Source of the DNA: Actinocorallia sp. API 0066
GTDB lineage: Bacteria > Actinomycetota > Actinomycetes > Streptosporangiales > Streptosporangiaceae
Direction of reading: 5' to 3'
Length of the DNA stretch: 64,000 nt
NCBI RefSeq assembly: GCF_020991275.1
Contig: NZ_JAJLQY010000006.1
Location: 415,187-479,186, forward strand
Part shown: one piece after another, positions 11,666 through 21,703 of the stretch
How the letters are laid out: every line of letters begins with the position of its first letter
Position numbering within the stretch: the stretch's first letter is position 1
Position numbers and translations under genes: made by a program
Notes under the pieces: generated by a model
Database searches by the model: none
What the model saw: only the letters and a program-made list of their open reading frames with translations
What the model was told of the DNA's origin: nothing

Positions 11666-13558
11666 GTGCGACGTCGTGGGGCCCTGGGGCCCGGCAGCGA
11701 GCCGTTCGCGCCGATCGCGGACTTCGGATTCCTGTCCGACTGCGAGACGACAGCGCTCATCGCGCCGAGCGGCAACGTGGAGTGGCTCTGCCTTCCCAAG
11801 ATCGACTCGCCCAGCGTGTTCGGCTCGATCCTGGACCGCGACGCCGGATACTTCCGCATCGGCCCGGCGGGCGTCGAGGTGCCCGCCGCACAGCGCTACA
11901 TTCCGGGCACCATGGTCATGGAGACCACATGGTGGACCCGAGGGGGCTGGCTGGTCGTCACCGACGCCCTCCTGATGGGGCCGTGGCACCACGAGACGGA
12001 ACGGTCCGAATCGCACCGCCGCGCGCCCACCGACTACGACGCCGACCACGTGCTCCTGCGCAAGGTCAAGTGCGTCAACGGGAACGTGCAGGTCAGGATG
12101 GACTGCATGCCGGTGTTCGAGTACGGCCGCACCCCGGCCCGCTGGAGCTACACCGGCCAGGGCTACGAGGCGGCCGTCGCGGTCGGCGGCGGGCTCAGCC
12201 TGCACCTCACCACCGACATGAACGTCGGGTTCGAGGGGTCGCTCGCCACGAGCAGGAGCCTGCTCAAGGAGGGCGAGTCCCGGTTCGTCGCGCTGTCGTG
12301 GAGCACCCACGGCGCGCCGCGCGACCTCGCGGAGGCCGAGTCCCGCCTACGGTGGACGGTCCACCACTGGCAGCACTGGCTGGACCGGGGCGACTTCCCC
12401 GACCACCCGTGGCGGTCCTTCCTCCAGCGCAGCGCCCTCACCCTGAAGGGCCTCACCTACGCGCCCACCGGCGCGGTGGCCGCAGCGGCGACGACGTCGC
12501 TGCCCGAGGCGCCCGGCGGCGACCGCAACTGGGACTACCGCTACACCTGGATCCGCGACAGCACCATGACGCTGTGGGCGTTCTACACCCTCGGCTACGA
12601 CTGGGAGGCGAACGACTTCTTCCACTTCATCACCGATGTCGCGGAGGAGTCCGACGGCCGGCTCCAGATCATGTACGGGGTGGACGGGCGGTCGGAGCTG
12701 CCCGAGTCCGACCTGGACCACCTGTCCGGGTACGACAACGCCCGTCCCGTCCGGATCGGCAACGGCGCCTACACCCAGGCGCAGCACGACGTGTGGGGCG
12801 CGATCGTTGGATCGGTCTACCTGTTCGTCCGCAAACGGGACAGGCTGGACGACAGGCTGTGGAAGATCGTCGTCACCCAGGTCGAGGAGGCGCTGCTGCA
12901 CTGGCGCGAGCCGGACTGCGGCATGTGGGAGGTGCGCGGCGCGCCCCAGCACTTCACCTCCTCGAAGGTGTTCTGCTGGCTCGCCGCCCAGCGCGGCGCC
13001 CAGCTCGCCCGGCTGCGCGGCGCCGACGAGCACAGCAGGGCCGAGCGCTGGCAGCGCGCCGCCGACGAGATCCGCGACGACGTGCTGAACAACGCGCTGG
13101 ACGAGCGCGGCGTGTTCACCGCGCACTACGGCGCCAAGTCGCTGGACGCCTCGGTGCTGCTGATCCCGCTGCTGGGCTTCCTGCCGCCGGACGACAAGCG
13201 CGTCCGCGAGACGGTCCTGGCGATCTGCGAGGAGCTCACCGAGGACGATCTTGTGCTGCGCTACCGGACCGAGGAGACCGACGACGGGTTCGCCTCGGAA
13301 GAGGGCACCTTCACGATCTGCTCGTTCTGGCTGGTGTCGGCGCTGGTGATGATCGGCGAGTCCGAGCGCGCCAAGACGCTGTGCCAGAAGCTGCTGTCCT
13401 ACGCCTCTCACCTGCAGCTGTACGCCGAGGAGATCGACCCGCACACCGGGCGGCACCTCGGCAACTTCCCGCAGGCGTTCACCCATCTCGCGCTGATCAA
13501 CGCGGTGATGCAGGTGATCGGCATGGAGCGCGGCCAGCGGCTCTACCCGTTCAGCTAG
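11666..13558 (+). CDS. Glycoside hydrolase family 15 protein (trehalase/glucoamylase-like)
   Basis: 630 aa from GTG 11666, behind GGAGG at 11654-11658 with 7 nt spacing. An upstream ATG at 11627 has no ribosome binding site. An N-terminal beta-sandwich begins PIADFGFLSDCETTALI, the trehalase-like domain. The (alpha/alpha)6 barrel follows: WDYRYTWIRDS about residue 290, QHDVWG about 375, and EEGTFTICSFW about 550 with the conserved catalytic-region Glu. There is no signal peptide, so it is cytosolic. Actinobacterial GH15 proteins of this size and domain order are often alpha,alpha-trehalases; glucoamylase activity is the alternative. Confidence 0.88.
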   Translation: MRRRGALGPGSEPFAPIADFGFLSDCETTALIAPSGNVEWLCLPKIDSPSVFGSILDRDAGYFRIGPAGVEVPAAQRYIPGTMVMETTWWTRGGWLVVTDALLMGPWHHETERSESHRRAPTDYDADHVLLRKVKCVNGNVQVRMDCMPVFEYGRTPARWSYTGQGYEAAVAVGGGLSLHLTTDMNVGFEGSLATSRSLLKEGESRFVALSWSTHGAPRDLAEAESRLRWTVHHWQHWLDRGDFPDHPWRSFLQRSALTLKGLTYAPTGAVAAAATTSLPEAPGGDRNWDYRYTWIRDSTMTLWAFYTLGYDWEANDFFHFITDVAEESDGRLQIMYGVDGRSELPESDLDHLSGYDNARPVRIGNGAYTQAQHDVWGAIVGSVYLFVRKRDRLDDRLWKIVVTQVEEALLHWREPDCGMWEVRGAPQHFTSSKVFCWLAAQRGAQLARLRGADEHSRAERWQRAADEIRDDVLNNALDERGVFTAHYGAKSLDASVLLIPLLGFLPPDDKRVRETVLAICEELTEDDLVLRYRTEETDDGFASEEGTFTICSFWLVSALVMIGESERAKTLCQKLLSYASHLQLYAEEIDPHTGRHLGNFPQAFTHLALINAVMQVIGMERGQRLYPFS

Positions 13559-13582
13559 CCCGCTGGACCGGTCCCCCCGGAG

Positions 13583-13631
13583 GCGGCGGCTCACGAGGCC
13601 GCCGCTTCCGACCCTGAGGCGGTTCCGCCTC
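13583..13631 (+). terminator. Double hairpin after the GH15 gene
   Basis: GCGGCGGC (13583-13590) pairs with GCCGCCGC (13598-13605). Right behind it, GAGGCGG-TT-CCGCCTC (13616-13631) forms a second perfect stem. They sit between the convergent GH15 and zur genes and could stop transcription from both sides. Confidence 0.55.
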
Positions 13632-13723
13632 CGCCCACCCGACATGGGCGGAGACGGACCCGCTGTGCCAAGACTAATCGGGCGCCGCCCGGCGCACCGC
13701 ACCCCTCGGACGTGACGGCCGCC

Positions 13724-14113
13724 TCAGGACGCGGCGACGGCCGCGCAGTCCGGGCAGGTGCCGAAGATCTCGATGGTGTGGGTCATGTCGGTGAAGCCGT
13801 GTTCGGCGGCGAGCGCGTCGGCCCACTTCTCCACGGCGGGGCCCGCGACCTCGACCGTCCGGCCGCAGGAGCGGCACACCAGGTGGTGGTGGTGCTCGAC
13901 GCTGGAGCAGGCCCGGTAGACGGCCTCGCCGTCGGCGGTGCGCAGCACGTCGACCTCGCCGGACTCCGAGAGCGCCTGGAGCGCCCGGTACACCGTGGTC
14001 AGCCCGATCTTGGAGCCCTCGGCGCGCAGCACCGCGTAGATGTCCTGCGCGCTGCGGAAGCCCTCGCCGCCTGCCAGCGCGCGGCGGACGGCGTCGCGTC
14101 GGGCGGTCGTCAT
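13724..14113 (-). CDS. zur: Fur-family zinc uptake regulator
   Basis: 129 aa from ATG 14113, overlapping the znuB stop by 4 nt. The winged helix shows RSAQDIYAVLRAEGSKIGLTTVYRALQAL. The metal sites are HHHHLVCRSCGRTVEV (His-rich loop plus CxxC) and FGTCPDCA (second CxxC), the structural zinc of Fur proteins. Its place at the end of znuABC identifies it as Zur rather than Fur: with bound zinc it represses zinc import. Because it is in the same run of genes, it would be controlled through the Zur box in front of znuA. Confidence 0.93.
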   Translation of the reverse strand: MTTARRDAVRRALAGGEGFRSAQDIYAVLRAEGSKIGLTTVYRALQALSESGEVDVLRTADGEAVYRACSSVEHHHHLVCRSCGRTVEVAGPAVEKWADALAAEHGFTDMTHTIEIFGTCPDCAAVAAS

Positions 14114-14991
14114 GGGGCCTCCTTCACCGCTTTCTTTCGCCCCGACTCTAGCGGTCCAGGGATGGCATGCGCGGCGCGGCGTCGGGTGAGCGGCCCGAGG
14201 AGCGCGCTCACCAGGAAGAGCCCGAGCGCGGTGACGACGATCGCGGGTCCGGGCGAGATGTTCACCTCCCCCACGCTCCACTGGTAGGACGCGGTGAGGC
14301 CACCGAGGGAGGCGAGGACACCGAAGGCCATGGCGAGCGCGGCGGTCGCCTTGAAGCCGCGGGTGAGCTGCTGGGCGGCCGCGACGGGCACCACCATGAG
14401 CGCGCTCACCAGCAGCAGCCCGACGACCCGCATGGCGACGACGATCGTCAGCGCGGCGACCACGGCGAGCAGGATGCTGAGGAACCGGACCCGCACCCCG
14501 GAGGCGCGCGCCATCTCCTCGTCCAGGCAGAGCAGGAACAGCTCGCGGCCGAACACCGCGAGCACCGCGAGGACGGCGGCGACGAGCCCGCCGATCACCC
14601 ACAGGTCCCGCTCGGAGACGCTGCTGATCGAGCCGAACAGGTACGACAGCAGGTTGGAGGTGCTGCCGCCGGGCGCGAGGTTGGTGACGAGCACGCCGCC
14701 CGCCAGGCCCCCGTAGAACAGCAGCGCGAGGGCGACGTCGCCCCCCGTCCGCCCCGACGCGCGCAGCAGCTCGATGACGACGGCGCCGAGCACCGCCACG
14801 ACGATCGCGCCGAGCAGCGGCGAGGTGCTGGTGACCAGGCCGAGCGCGACGCCGGTGAGCGCGACGTGGCCGATGCCGTCGCCGAGCAGCGAAAGCCGCC
14901 GCTGCACGATGAACGTGCCTACGGCGGGCGCGGCGATGCCGATCAGGAGCGCTGCTAGCAGGGCGCGCTGCATGAAGTCGTAGGAGAGCAC
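14110..14991 (-). CDS. znuB: Zinc ABC transporter permease
   Basis: 293 aa from GTG 14991. Eight or so membrane helices cover the whole length; MQRALLAALLIGIAAPAVGT starts the typical ABC-3 family pattern, with GDGIGHVALTGVALGL about residue 35 and ELLRASGRTGGDVALALLFYGGLAGG about 85 read as two segments. It forms the zinc channel of ZnuABC. It lies 1 nt from the znuC stop and overlaps zur by 4 nt, so the genes are cotranscribed. Confidence 0.93.
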   Translation of the reverse strand: MLSYDFMQRALLAALLIGIAAPAVGTFIVQRRLSLLGDGIGHVALTGVALGLVTSTSPLLGAIVVAVLGAVVIELLRASGRTGGDVALALLFYGGLAGGVLVTNLAPGGSTSNLLSYLFGSISSVSERDLWVIGGLVAAVLAVLAVFGRELFLLCLDEEMARASGVRVRFLSILLAVVAALTIVVAMRVVGLLLVSALMVVPVAAAQQLTRGFKATAALAMAFGVLASLGGLTASYQWSVGEVNISPGPAIVVTALGLFLVSALLGPLTRRRAAHAIPGPLESGRKKAVKEAP

Positions 14992-14992
14992 G

Positions 14993-15790
14993 TCAGTCCT
15001 TCTGCACCGGGTAGCCGCCGTCCCACAGCGACGCCGTGGTGGGCGCCGCGTGCGGGTGGACGTGGTCGTGGCCGGGCGCCGCGCAGTCGCCGGACGGTTC
15101 GGGCGGCGTGCCCTCGTGGACGATCGCGCCGTGCTCCAGCACCACGCTCCGGGTGATCAGCGGGGCGAGCGGGCCCAGTTCGTGCAGCACGAGCAGCACC
15201 GTGACGCCGTCGGCGACGAGCCGGGCGAGCGTGCCCGCGAGCGCCTCCTGGCTGGCCGCGTCGACCCCGGCCAGCGGCTCGTCCATGACGATCACGTCGG
15301 GCTCCCCGGCCAGCGCGCGCGCTATCAGCACCCGCTGCTGCTGCCCGCCGGACAGGCCCGAGGCGTTGCGCCCGGCCAGCGGCGTCAGGTCGAGGGCGTC
15401 AAGGGCGGCGGCGACGGCCCTGCGGTCGGCGGCGCCGGACGGCCGCCAGCGCGGCCGACGCGCGATCCGGCCGGAGGAGACGACCTCGCGGACCGTCGCG
15501 GGCACCCCGCCGCCGACGCTGAGCCGCTGCGGGACGTACCCGAGCCTGCCGAAGTCGCGGGGGCGGCGCGCGCCGAACACCTCGCGCTCGCCGCCCGCCA
15601 GCGGCACCAGGCCGAGCAGCGCCCGCACCAGCGTGGACTTGCCCGAGCCGTTCGGGCCCATCAGCGCGACGACCTCACCGGGCGCGACGTCGAGGTCGAT
15701 CCCGTGCAGGACCTCGCGGCCGCCGAGCCGCACCCGCGCGCCGCGCAGCCGGAACACGGGGACGGGCGCCGGTGCCGTCTCGACGGTCAT
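14993..15790 (-). CDS. znuC: Zinc ABC transporter ATP-binding protein
   Basis: 265 aa from ATG 15790. Walker A is GPNGSGKST (about residue 44), the signature is LSGGQQQR (about 150), Walker B is VIVMDEP and the switch His is in LVLHEL. The C-terminus carries a His-rich tail (GHDHVHPHAAP) that can bind zinc and may sense it, a feature seen in some ZnuC proteins. It energises ZnuB import of zinc delivered by ZnuA. It is 23 nt downstream of znuA. Confidence 0.93.
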   Translation of the reverse strand: MTVETAPAPVPVFRLRGARVRLGGREVLHGIDLDVAPGEVVALMGPNGSGKSTLVRALLGLVPLAGGEREVFGARRPRDFGRLGYVPQRLSVGGGVPATVREVVSSGRIARRPRWRPSGAADRRAVAAALDALDLTPLAGRNASGLSGGQQQRVLIARALAGEPDVIVMDEPLAGVDAASQEALAGTLARLVADGVTVLLVLHELGPLAPLITRSVVLEHGAIVHEGTPPEPSGDCAAPGHDHVHPHAAPTTASLWDGGYPVQKD

Positions 15791-15813
15791 GGTGGCCCTC
15801 CTCGGGCGGCGGT

Positions 15814-16764
15814 TCAGGAGCACGACAGCGCCGTGCGCAGGGCTGCCAGGTTGGCGCGCTGGAGCGACAGGTAGTCGTCGGACGAGCCCGCCCTGACGCC
15901 CTCGACGGGATCGAGCACGGCCGTCTTCACGCCCGCCTCGTCGGCGAGCGCCTGGGCGACCTTCGGGCTGACGAGCGTCTCGGTGAAGACGGTGGTCACC
16001 TTGTTCTCCTTGATGTGCTCGACGAGCTCGGCAAGGCGGCGCGGCGAGGGCTCGGCCTCCGGGTCGAGGCCGGAGATGCCCACCTGCTTCAGGTCGTAGC
16101 GCGCGGCGAGGTAGGTGAAGGCGGTGTGGCTGGTGACGATCGTCCTGTCGGCGCACTTGGCGAGGCCGTCCTTGAACTCGGCGTCCAGGGCCGTCAGGTC
16201 GTCGGCCGCCTTCTTGGCGTTGGCCCGGTAGTCGTCGGCGTGGGCGGGGTCGGCCTCGGCCAGGCGCTCGCCCAGGGCCGTCGCGACGGTCGCCATCCGG
16301 GAGGGGTCGAGCCACAGGTGGGGGTCGTGATCGCCCTCGTGCTCGTGGTCTTCCTCCTCCTCTTCGTGGCCGTGCTCGTCCTCGTGGCCCTCCTCGTGGC
16401 CGTCGGAGGGCAGCAGCTCCACCACGGACCCGGCGTCCAGCGCCTTGGCGGCGGCGTGCTGGGCGATCGCGTCGTCCACGGCGGGCTGGAGGCCCCTGAC
16501 GTACACCGCGAGGTCGGTCTCGCTCAGCTCGCCGATCTGGCGGGGCGACAGTTCGAGGTCGTGCGGCTCGGTGCCGGGCGAGGTGAGGGTCGTCACCGTG
16601 ACGTGGCCGCCGCCGACGCGCTCGGCGAGCCAGGCGACCGGGTAGAACGAGGCGGTCACCGAGGTTCTGTCCGGGTCGCCCGCGCCGGCGCCACCGCCGC
16701 CGCACGCGGACACGGCGAGGAGCATTCCGGACACGGCCACCGACATCACCAGGGGGAGCTTCAT
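15814..16764 (-). CDS. znuA: Zinc-binding lipoprotein of ABC transporter
   Basis: 316 aa from ATG 16764 (MKLPLVMSV). The signal ends in the lipobox VSAC (Cys19), so it is a lipoprotein outside the membrane. The cluster A-I fold shows SFYPVAWLAERVGG and TSPGTEPHDLELSP with the first zinc His, and an extended His/Glu-rich acidic loop (HEDEHGHEEEEEDHEHEG) before DPHLWLDP. Such a loop is diagnostic of zinc rather than manganese binding. VTSHTAF and FTETLVSPK hold further ligands. It is the first gene of znuA-znuC-znuB-zur, with a Zur box 20 nt upstream. Confidence 0.95.
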   Translation of the reverse strand: MKLPLVMSVAVSGMLLAVSACGGGGAGAGDPDRTSVTASFYPVAWLAERVGGGHVTVTTLTSPGTEPHDLELSPRQIGELSETDLAVYVRGLQPAVDDAIAQHAAAKALDAGSVVELLPSDGHEEGHEDEHGHEEEEEDHEHEGDHDPHLWLDPSRMATVATALGERLAEADPAHADDYRANAKKAADDLTALDAEFKDGLAKCADRTIVTSHTAFTYLAARYDLKQVGISGLDPEAEPSPRRLAELVEHIKENKVTTVFTETLVSPKVAQALADEAGVKTAVLDPVEGVRAGSSDDYLSLQRANLAALRTALSCS

Positions 16765-16783
16765 ATCCCCATCATGGCGACAA

Positions 16784-16798
16784 TGAAAACGATTGTCA
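16784..16798. promoter_or_regulatory. Zur box upstream of znuA
   Basis: TGAAAACGATTGTCA matches the actinobacterial Zur palindrome TGAAAA-nnn-TTTTCA with one mismatch. It ends 20 nt before the znuA ATG, ideal for blocking the promoter, and overlaps the last bases of the neighbouring DUF6703-like gene. Confidence 0.85.
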
Positions 16799-17077
16799 AA
16801 ACCGGGTGATATCGCCCAGTGCGAAGAGAAGCAGGAGCACCACGGCACCGACCCGCAAAAGCCGTCCCGACCAGGGCAGACCCGGCCACGAAAGGTAGGC
16901 GAACCACCCCAGGAACAGCGCCAACGCCACCAACGCCAACGCGCCCACCCACGAGTGGACGAACAGGCCGACCAGCATCAACACCGCCACCACCAGCGGC
17001 AGAACCCACCCCGGCAGGCGGTGCAGGAACACCACGGTCGTCGCGGAGTGCCGTTCCACCAGATCACGCAGGCCCAT
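16796..17077 (-). CDS. Small membrane protein, DUF6703-like
   Basis: 93 aa with ATG at 17077. A cytoplasmic head (MGLRDLVERHSATTVVFLHR) is followed by three hydrophobic segments, LPLVVAVLMLVGLFVHSW, GALALVALALFLGWFAYLSW and LRVGAVVLLLLFALGD. Small proteins of this layout are widely kept in actinobacteria near glyS and znu genes. Function is unknown. It ends at the Zur box, so znuA transcription may overlap its own. Confidence 0.7.
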   Translation of the reverse strand: MGLRDLVERHSATTVVFLHRLPGWVLPLVVAVLMLVGLFVHSWVGALALVALALFLGWFAYLSWPGLPWSGRLLRVGAVVLLLLFALGDITRF

Positions 17078-17103
17078 ACGTCCAAGGGTGCCAGGATGGC
17101 GGG

Positions 17104-17376
17104 ATGATCGCGATCACCCGCTACCGCGTCACCGACGACGCCGACTTCACCGCCAGGATGCGCCCGATCCTCACCGCGCTCGCCGCCTCCCCCGGCTACC
17201 TCGACGGCCACCTCGCCCGCTCCGTCGACGAACCCGACCTGTGGGCGCTGATCACCCGCTGGGAGGGCGCCGGATACTACCGGCGCGCGCTCGGCCCCAT
17301 CCGGCACGAGTTCGTCCCGCTGTCCGCCCTCGCGATCGACGAACCCGGCGCCTACGAGGTGATCGACCCGAAGTAA
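17104..17376 (+). CDS. Antibiotic biosynthesis monooxygenase (ABM)-domain protein
   Basis: 90 aa from ATG 17104. The small alpha+beta barrel is recognisable from MIAITRYRVTDDADFTARM, then SPGYLDGHLARSVDEPDLWALITRWE and YYRRAL. This dimeric fold includes quinone-forming monooxygenases, heme-degrading enzymes and proteins without known activity; the sequence alone does not choose among them. It is divergent from the DUF6703-like gene. Confidence 0.8.
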   Translation: MIAITRYRVTDDADFTARMRPILTALAASPGYLDGHLARSVDEPDLWALITRWEGAGYYRRALGPIRHEFVPLSALAIDEPGAYEVIDPK

Positions 17377-17464
17377 TCAAGGACGGGTAAGACCCGGCCG
17401 CCCCCGGGTTTGCCGCCCCCGCACACGGGTGATCATCAGCGAGATCCGCTTCGGGGGGAGCGTC

Positions 17465-18712
17465 ATGCGCAGAGCCGTCATCCTGTCCACCGGTGCCCTG
17501 GGGGCGGTCTCCGCGCTCCTGGCCGTCGCCGCCGTCTCGCCCGGCCCGGACGCCACCGCGCTGCCGGAGGCGCCGGCCCGGACCGTCGAGTACGGCGGGC
17601 TGCGGATCGCGGTGCCCGACGGGTGGCCCGTCTACCGGCTCGACGGCGACTCACGCCGCTGCCCACGGTTCGACCAGCACGCGATCTACCTCGGCAGCTC
17701 CGGCGCCGAACCCGACTGCCCGGCCCGCGTCGTCGGCCGGACCGAGGCGATCCACGTCACCGCGCTGCCGCCGTCCACCGCCCGGCTGTCCGGGCCCGCC
17801 GACGCGCGGCGCAGCACCGCGCGGGTCGCGCTCAGCGCCGTCAAGGTCGCCGAGAGCGCCGACCAGCAGCTCACCCTCGACCTGCCGCAGTCCGGCGTCC
17901 GGATCACCGGCGTGTACGGCGACGACCCGCTCCTCCTCGAACAGACACTCCAGACGGCCACCGCCGGGCCCGGCACCGCGCCACAACCCGAGCCGGAAGC
18001 GGAGGAACCCGTCAAGAAGCGCAGGGCCTGGGAGGAAGGCCCCGGATTCGACACCTGCACCGCGCCGTCCCTCAAGACCATGAAGGCATGGCGCAAGGCG
18101 TACTCCATCGCCAACATCTACATCGGCGGCGCCGCGCGCGGCTGCGCCCAACCCCGCCTCACCAAGGAATGGGTGAAGAACGTGCGGGCGCTCGGCTACC
18201 GGCTGATCCCCACCTACGTCGGGCCGCAGGCGCCCTGCTCGCCCTACCGCGCCCGGTTCGGCAAGGACAACGCCGTCCGCAAGGGCGAGGCGAGCGCCGA
18301 CGACGCCGTCGCCAAGGCCGTCGAACTCGGCATCCCCACACGGCAGCCCCTCTACTTCGACATCGAGGCGTACAACCGCAACGACAAGGGGTGCCGCAAG
18401 GCCGTCCTCAAGTTCCTGCACGCCTGGACGGCACGGTTGCACGAGCTCGACTACAAGTCCGGCGTCTACAGCAGCGTCTCGTCCGGGATCAGGGACCTCG
18501 TCGAGGCCGACACCGACGTCGTCCGGCGGCCCGACGCGATCTGGTTCGCCCGCTGGGACGGCCGCAAGCGCGTCCACGGGCTCAGCTACCTCCCCGACGA
18601 GCTGTGGCACCCGCACCGGCGGATCAAGCAGTACCGGGGCGGGCACACCGAGAAGCACGGCGGGATCAAACTGCACGTCGACAGCAACATCGTCGACGGC
18701 CTCGTGTACTGA
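17465..18712 (+). CDS. Secreted DUF1906 (GH25-like fold) protein
   Basis: 415 aa from ATG 17465 with GGGGGAG upstream; an earlier in-frame ATG lacks a site. A signal peptide (MRRAVILSTGALGAVSALLAVAAV) is followed by a region of about 170 aa without recognised family and a charged linker (EPEAEEPVKKRR). The C-terminal 200 aa is the DUF1906 barrel: GFDTCTAPSLKTMKAW, NIYIGGAA, YRLIPTYVGPQ, PLYFDIEAYN, YSSVSSGI and the closing QYRGG...DSNIVDG. Family members, such as mycobacterial Rv2525c, are exported and suspected peptidoglycan-active hydrolases. The acidic DIEAY matches the GH25-like catalytic strand. Confidence 0.82.
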   Translation: MRRAVILSTGALGAVSALLAVAAVSPGPDATALPEAPARTVEYGGLRIAVPDGWPVYRLDGDSRRCPRFDQHAIYLGSSGAEPDCPARVVGRTEAIHVTALPPSTARLSGPADARRSTARVALSAVKVAESADQQLTLDLPQSGVRITGVYGDDPLLLEQTLQTATAGPGTAPQPEPEAEEPVKKRRAWEEGPGFDTCTAPSLKTMKAWRKAYSIANIYIGGAARGCAQPRLTKEWVKNVRALGYRLIPTYVGPQAPCSPYRARFGKDNAVRKGEASADDAVAKAVELGIPTRQPLYFDIEAYNRNDKGCRKAVLKFLHAWTARLHELDYKSGVYSSVSSGIRDLVEADTDVVRRPDAIWFARWDGRKRVHGLSYLPDELWHPHRRIKQYRGGHTEKHGGIKLHVDSNIVDGLVY

Positions 18713-18842
18713 AAGTAGCGCAATCACGCCGATTCGACCACGGAGAGTCAGAGACGCGGCCGGTTATACGACCTTGCGGGATACCCCCGTGCCCTAGACT
18801 CAAAACCGTCAATTACCGGGGTTTCTTGCTGGAGACATACAC

Positions 18843-20231
<1,389 letters not shown>

Positions 20232-20243
20232 CCCTCCCCTCCC

Positions 20244-20272
20244 GAAAGCCCCGGCCCTTCGCCGGGGCTTTC
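20244..20272 (+). terminator. Strong hairpin after glyS
   Basis: GAAAGCCCCGGC (20244-20255) pairs perfectly with GCCGGGGCTTTC (20261-20272) around CCTTC. Twelve pairs, 12 nt beyond the glyS stop and facing the convergent GntR gene. Confidence 0.85.
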
Positions 20273-20282
20273 GCGTCCCACC

Positions 20283-21098
20283 TCACGACCCGGCAGCCGG
20301 AGGATAGGCCGCGGACGCGTCACGCTGAAGCCGCGTGATGATCTCCACCCGGTCCCCGGGGATACGCGCCACGGTCACTTCGACGGGCCGCTGGGTCCGA
20401 GCCGAATACCCGATCCGGAGGATCTCCAGGATCGGGATGCGCGTGGGGATCTGGAGCAGGTCGGCCTCCTCCTTGACGGGCATGCGCACCCGTTGGATCT
20501 CGATCCAGGAGATCGGCCCGTGCCCCGCCTCCTCCAGCCGGTCGATCCACGCCCCGGGCCCCGCACCGGGCTCGGCGACGGCCGGGACCTCCGCGTAGGC
20601 GTCGGGGTGGATCCAGCTGTCGGACAGCTGGAACGGCGCCTCACCCTCAGGCCCAGTGCACCTCCTGCGCCGCAACACCGGCGTCCCGGGAATGACCTTC
20701 AACTTGTTCGCGGGCCGTTCCGGGATCGGCACGACCTCGGCCGTCGCCGGAATGTGGTGCGCCCACACCTCGTCCCCCGAGAGCGCCGCCGGAAAGTTGT
20801 ACCCGCCGACGACACGCTCCCCGCCCTCCCCCACATGCCGCGTGTTCCGCCGCACAAGATTCCCCCGCTGAAGCGTCCGCCGCTCCCCCGGCCGCAACAC
20901 CACCGTCCCCCTCTTCCGCGCCGCCCAAAGCAGCCGCTCGTCCTCCAACACCGCCACCGCCGCCGCCACCGTGTTCCGCGCCGCCCCATACTCCACCGCC
21001 AACTCCGCCATCGGCGGCAACACCTCCCCAGGCCGCCACTCCCCCTCCCGAATCCGCCGCCGAAGATCCCCCGCAATCTCCTCAAACCGCACACCCAC
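20283..21098 (-). CDS. GntR-family (HutC/UTRA) transcriptional regulator
   Basis: 271 aa. The N-terminal winged helix reads FEEIAGDLRRRIREGEW, LPPMAELAVEYGAARNTVAAAV. The C-terminal UTRA effector domain contains WIDRLEEAGHGPISWIEIQRVRMPV and IPILEILRIGYSA. UTRA domains bind small metabolites and release the operator. Two AT-rich palindromes with the same core lie 21 and 63 nt upstream of its start, between it and two small divergent genes. It probably represses itself and those genes. Confidence 0.85.
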   Translation of the reverse strand: MGVRFEEIAGDLRRRIREGEWRPGEVLPPMAELAVEYGAARNTVAAAVAVLEDERLLWAARKRGTVVLRPGERRTLQRGNLVRRNTRHVGEGGERVVGGYNFPAALSGDEVWAHHIPATAEVVPIPERPANKLKVIPGTPVLRRRRCTGPEGEAPFQLSDSWIHPDAYAEVPAVAEPGAGPGAWIDRLEEAGHGPISWIEIQRVRMPVKEEADLLQIPTRIPILEILRIGYSARTQRPVEVTVARIPGDRVEIITRLQRDASAAYPPAAGS

Positions 21099-21119
21099 CG
21101 CGACCTCCCGGGACGATTT

Positions 21120-21129
21120 TGCTTAAGCA
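21120..21129. promoter_or_regulatory. GntR operator half-copy
   Basis: TGCTTAAGCA, a perfect 10-bp palindrome in an AT-rich patch 21 nt upstream of the GntR start. It repeats the core of the 20-bp site at 21162. Confidence 0.65.
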
Positions 21130-21161
21130 TATTGACGCGACCCACCACCTCAGCCAGGATT

Positions 21162-21181
21162 GCTTTTGCTTAAGCAAAAGC
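21162..21181. promoter_or_regulatory. 20-bp perfect palindrome, probable GntR operator
   Basis: GCTTTTGCTTAAGCAAAAGC is a perfect palindrome in a divergent promoter region of an otherwise GC-rich chromosome. It shares TGCTTAAGCA with the site at 21120, 42 bp away (four helical turns), which suits cooperative binding by a dimeric GntR repressor. Confidence 0.8.
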
Positions 21182-21346
21182 ACCCAGGTTGACGGGCCTC
21201 ACCAGTGCGGACAGCACCGAGCCTATGAGGACGACCCCGCCGTCAGGCGCTGAAACCAGGGCGCGAACACAGATGTCCAGATCACGACGCGACCCCGGCC
21301 CGGCGCCGCCGGTGCCGGGCGCCTGGATCAAAGGTGAGGTCCGACC

Positions 21347-21703
21347 ATGCCTGACGACACATGGGCAGCCCAGAACGAGCCATCGCGCACATCCGGGGCC
21401 CCGCCGCACGTTCCCGACACGCGCGCGCCTTCGCGCACGTCCCCGCGACTTCATCATCTGTCGGATCTTGGCGCCATGCTCCGGGAGCAGCATGGACTCG
21501 ACGCCGTCGTCGGACCAGGAGGCGCGGGGCAGCCGATGGTGCTACGGGTGACAGCCCGCAGCGGCGCGATCCTCGCCGTCGAAGCCGACTTCGTCGAGAA
21601 GGCGGGCGGGTGGCGGTTCACCTGGGCCGCCAGCCGCGTCGCCCCCGTCTCCGACGTATGGCACGCCGCACAGCGGATCTCCACGGATCTGAGGTCCCTC
21701 TGA
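21347..21703 (+). CDS. Small hypothetical protein paired with the GntR regulator
   Basis: 118 aa; AAGGTGAGG precedes the ATG by about 7 nt. A disordered Pro/Ser-rich head of about 35 aa leads to a compact domain: LHHLSDLGAMLREQHGLDAVV, VLRVTARSGAILAVEADFV, WRFTWAASRVAPVSD. No known family is recognised. Its stop overlaps the next gene by 1 nt (TGATG). Small genes like this often accompany HutC/UTRA-type GntR regulators in actinomycetes, so it is likely under the palindromic operators. Confidence 0.7.
   Translation: MPDDTWAAQNEPSRTSGAPPHVPDTRAPSRTSPRLHHLSDLGAMLREQHGLDAVVGPGGAGQPMVLRVTARSGAILAVEADFVEKAGGWRFTWAASRVAPVSDVWHAAQRISTDLRSL

Noticed and set aside
16819..17103. Upstream extension of the ABM-domain gene
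   Set aside because: The frame is open but antisense to the DUF6703-like gene and its product is Pro/Thr-rich filler; ATG 17104 gives exactly one ABM domain.
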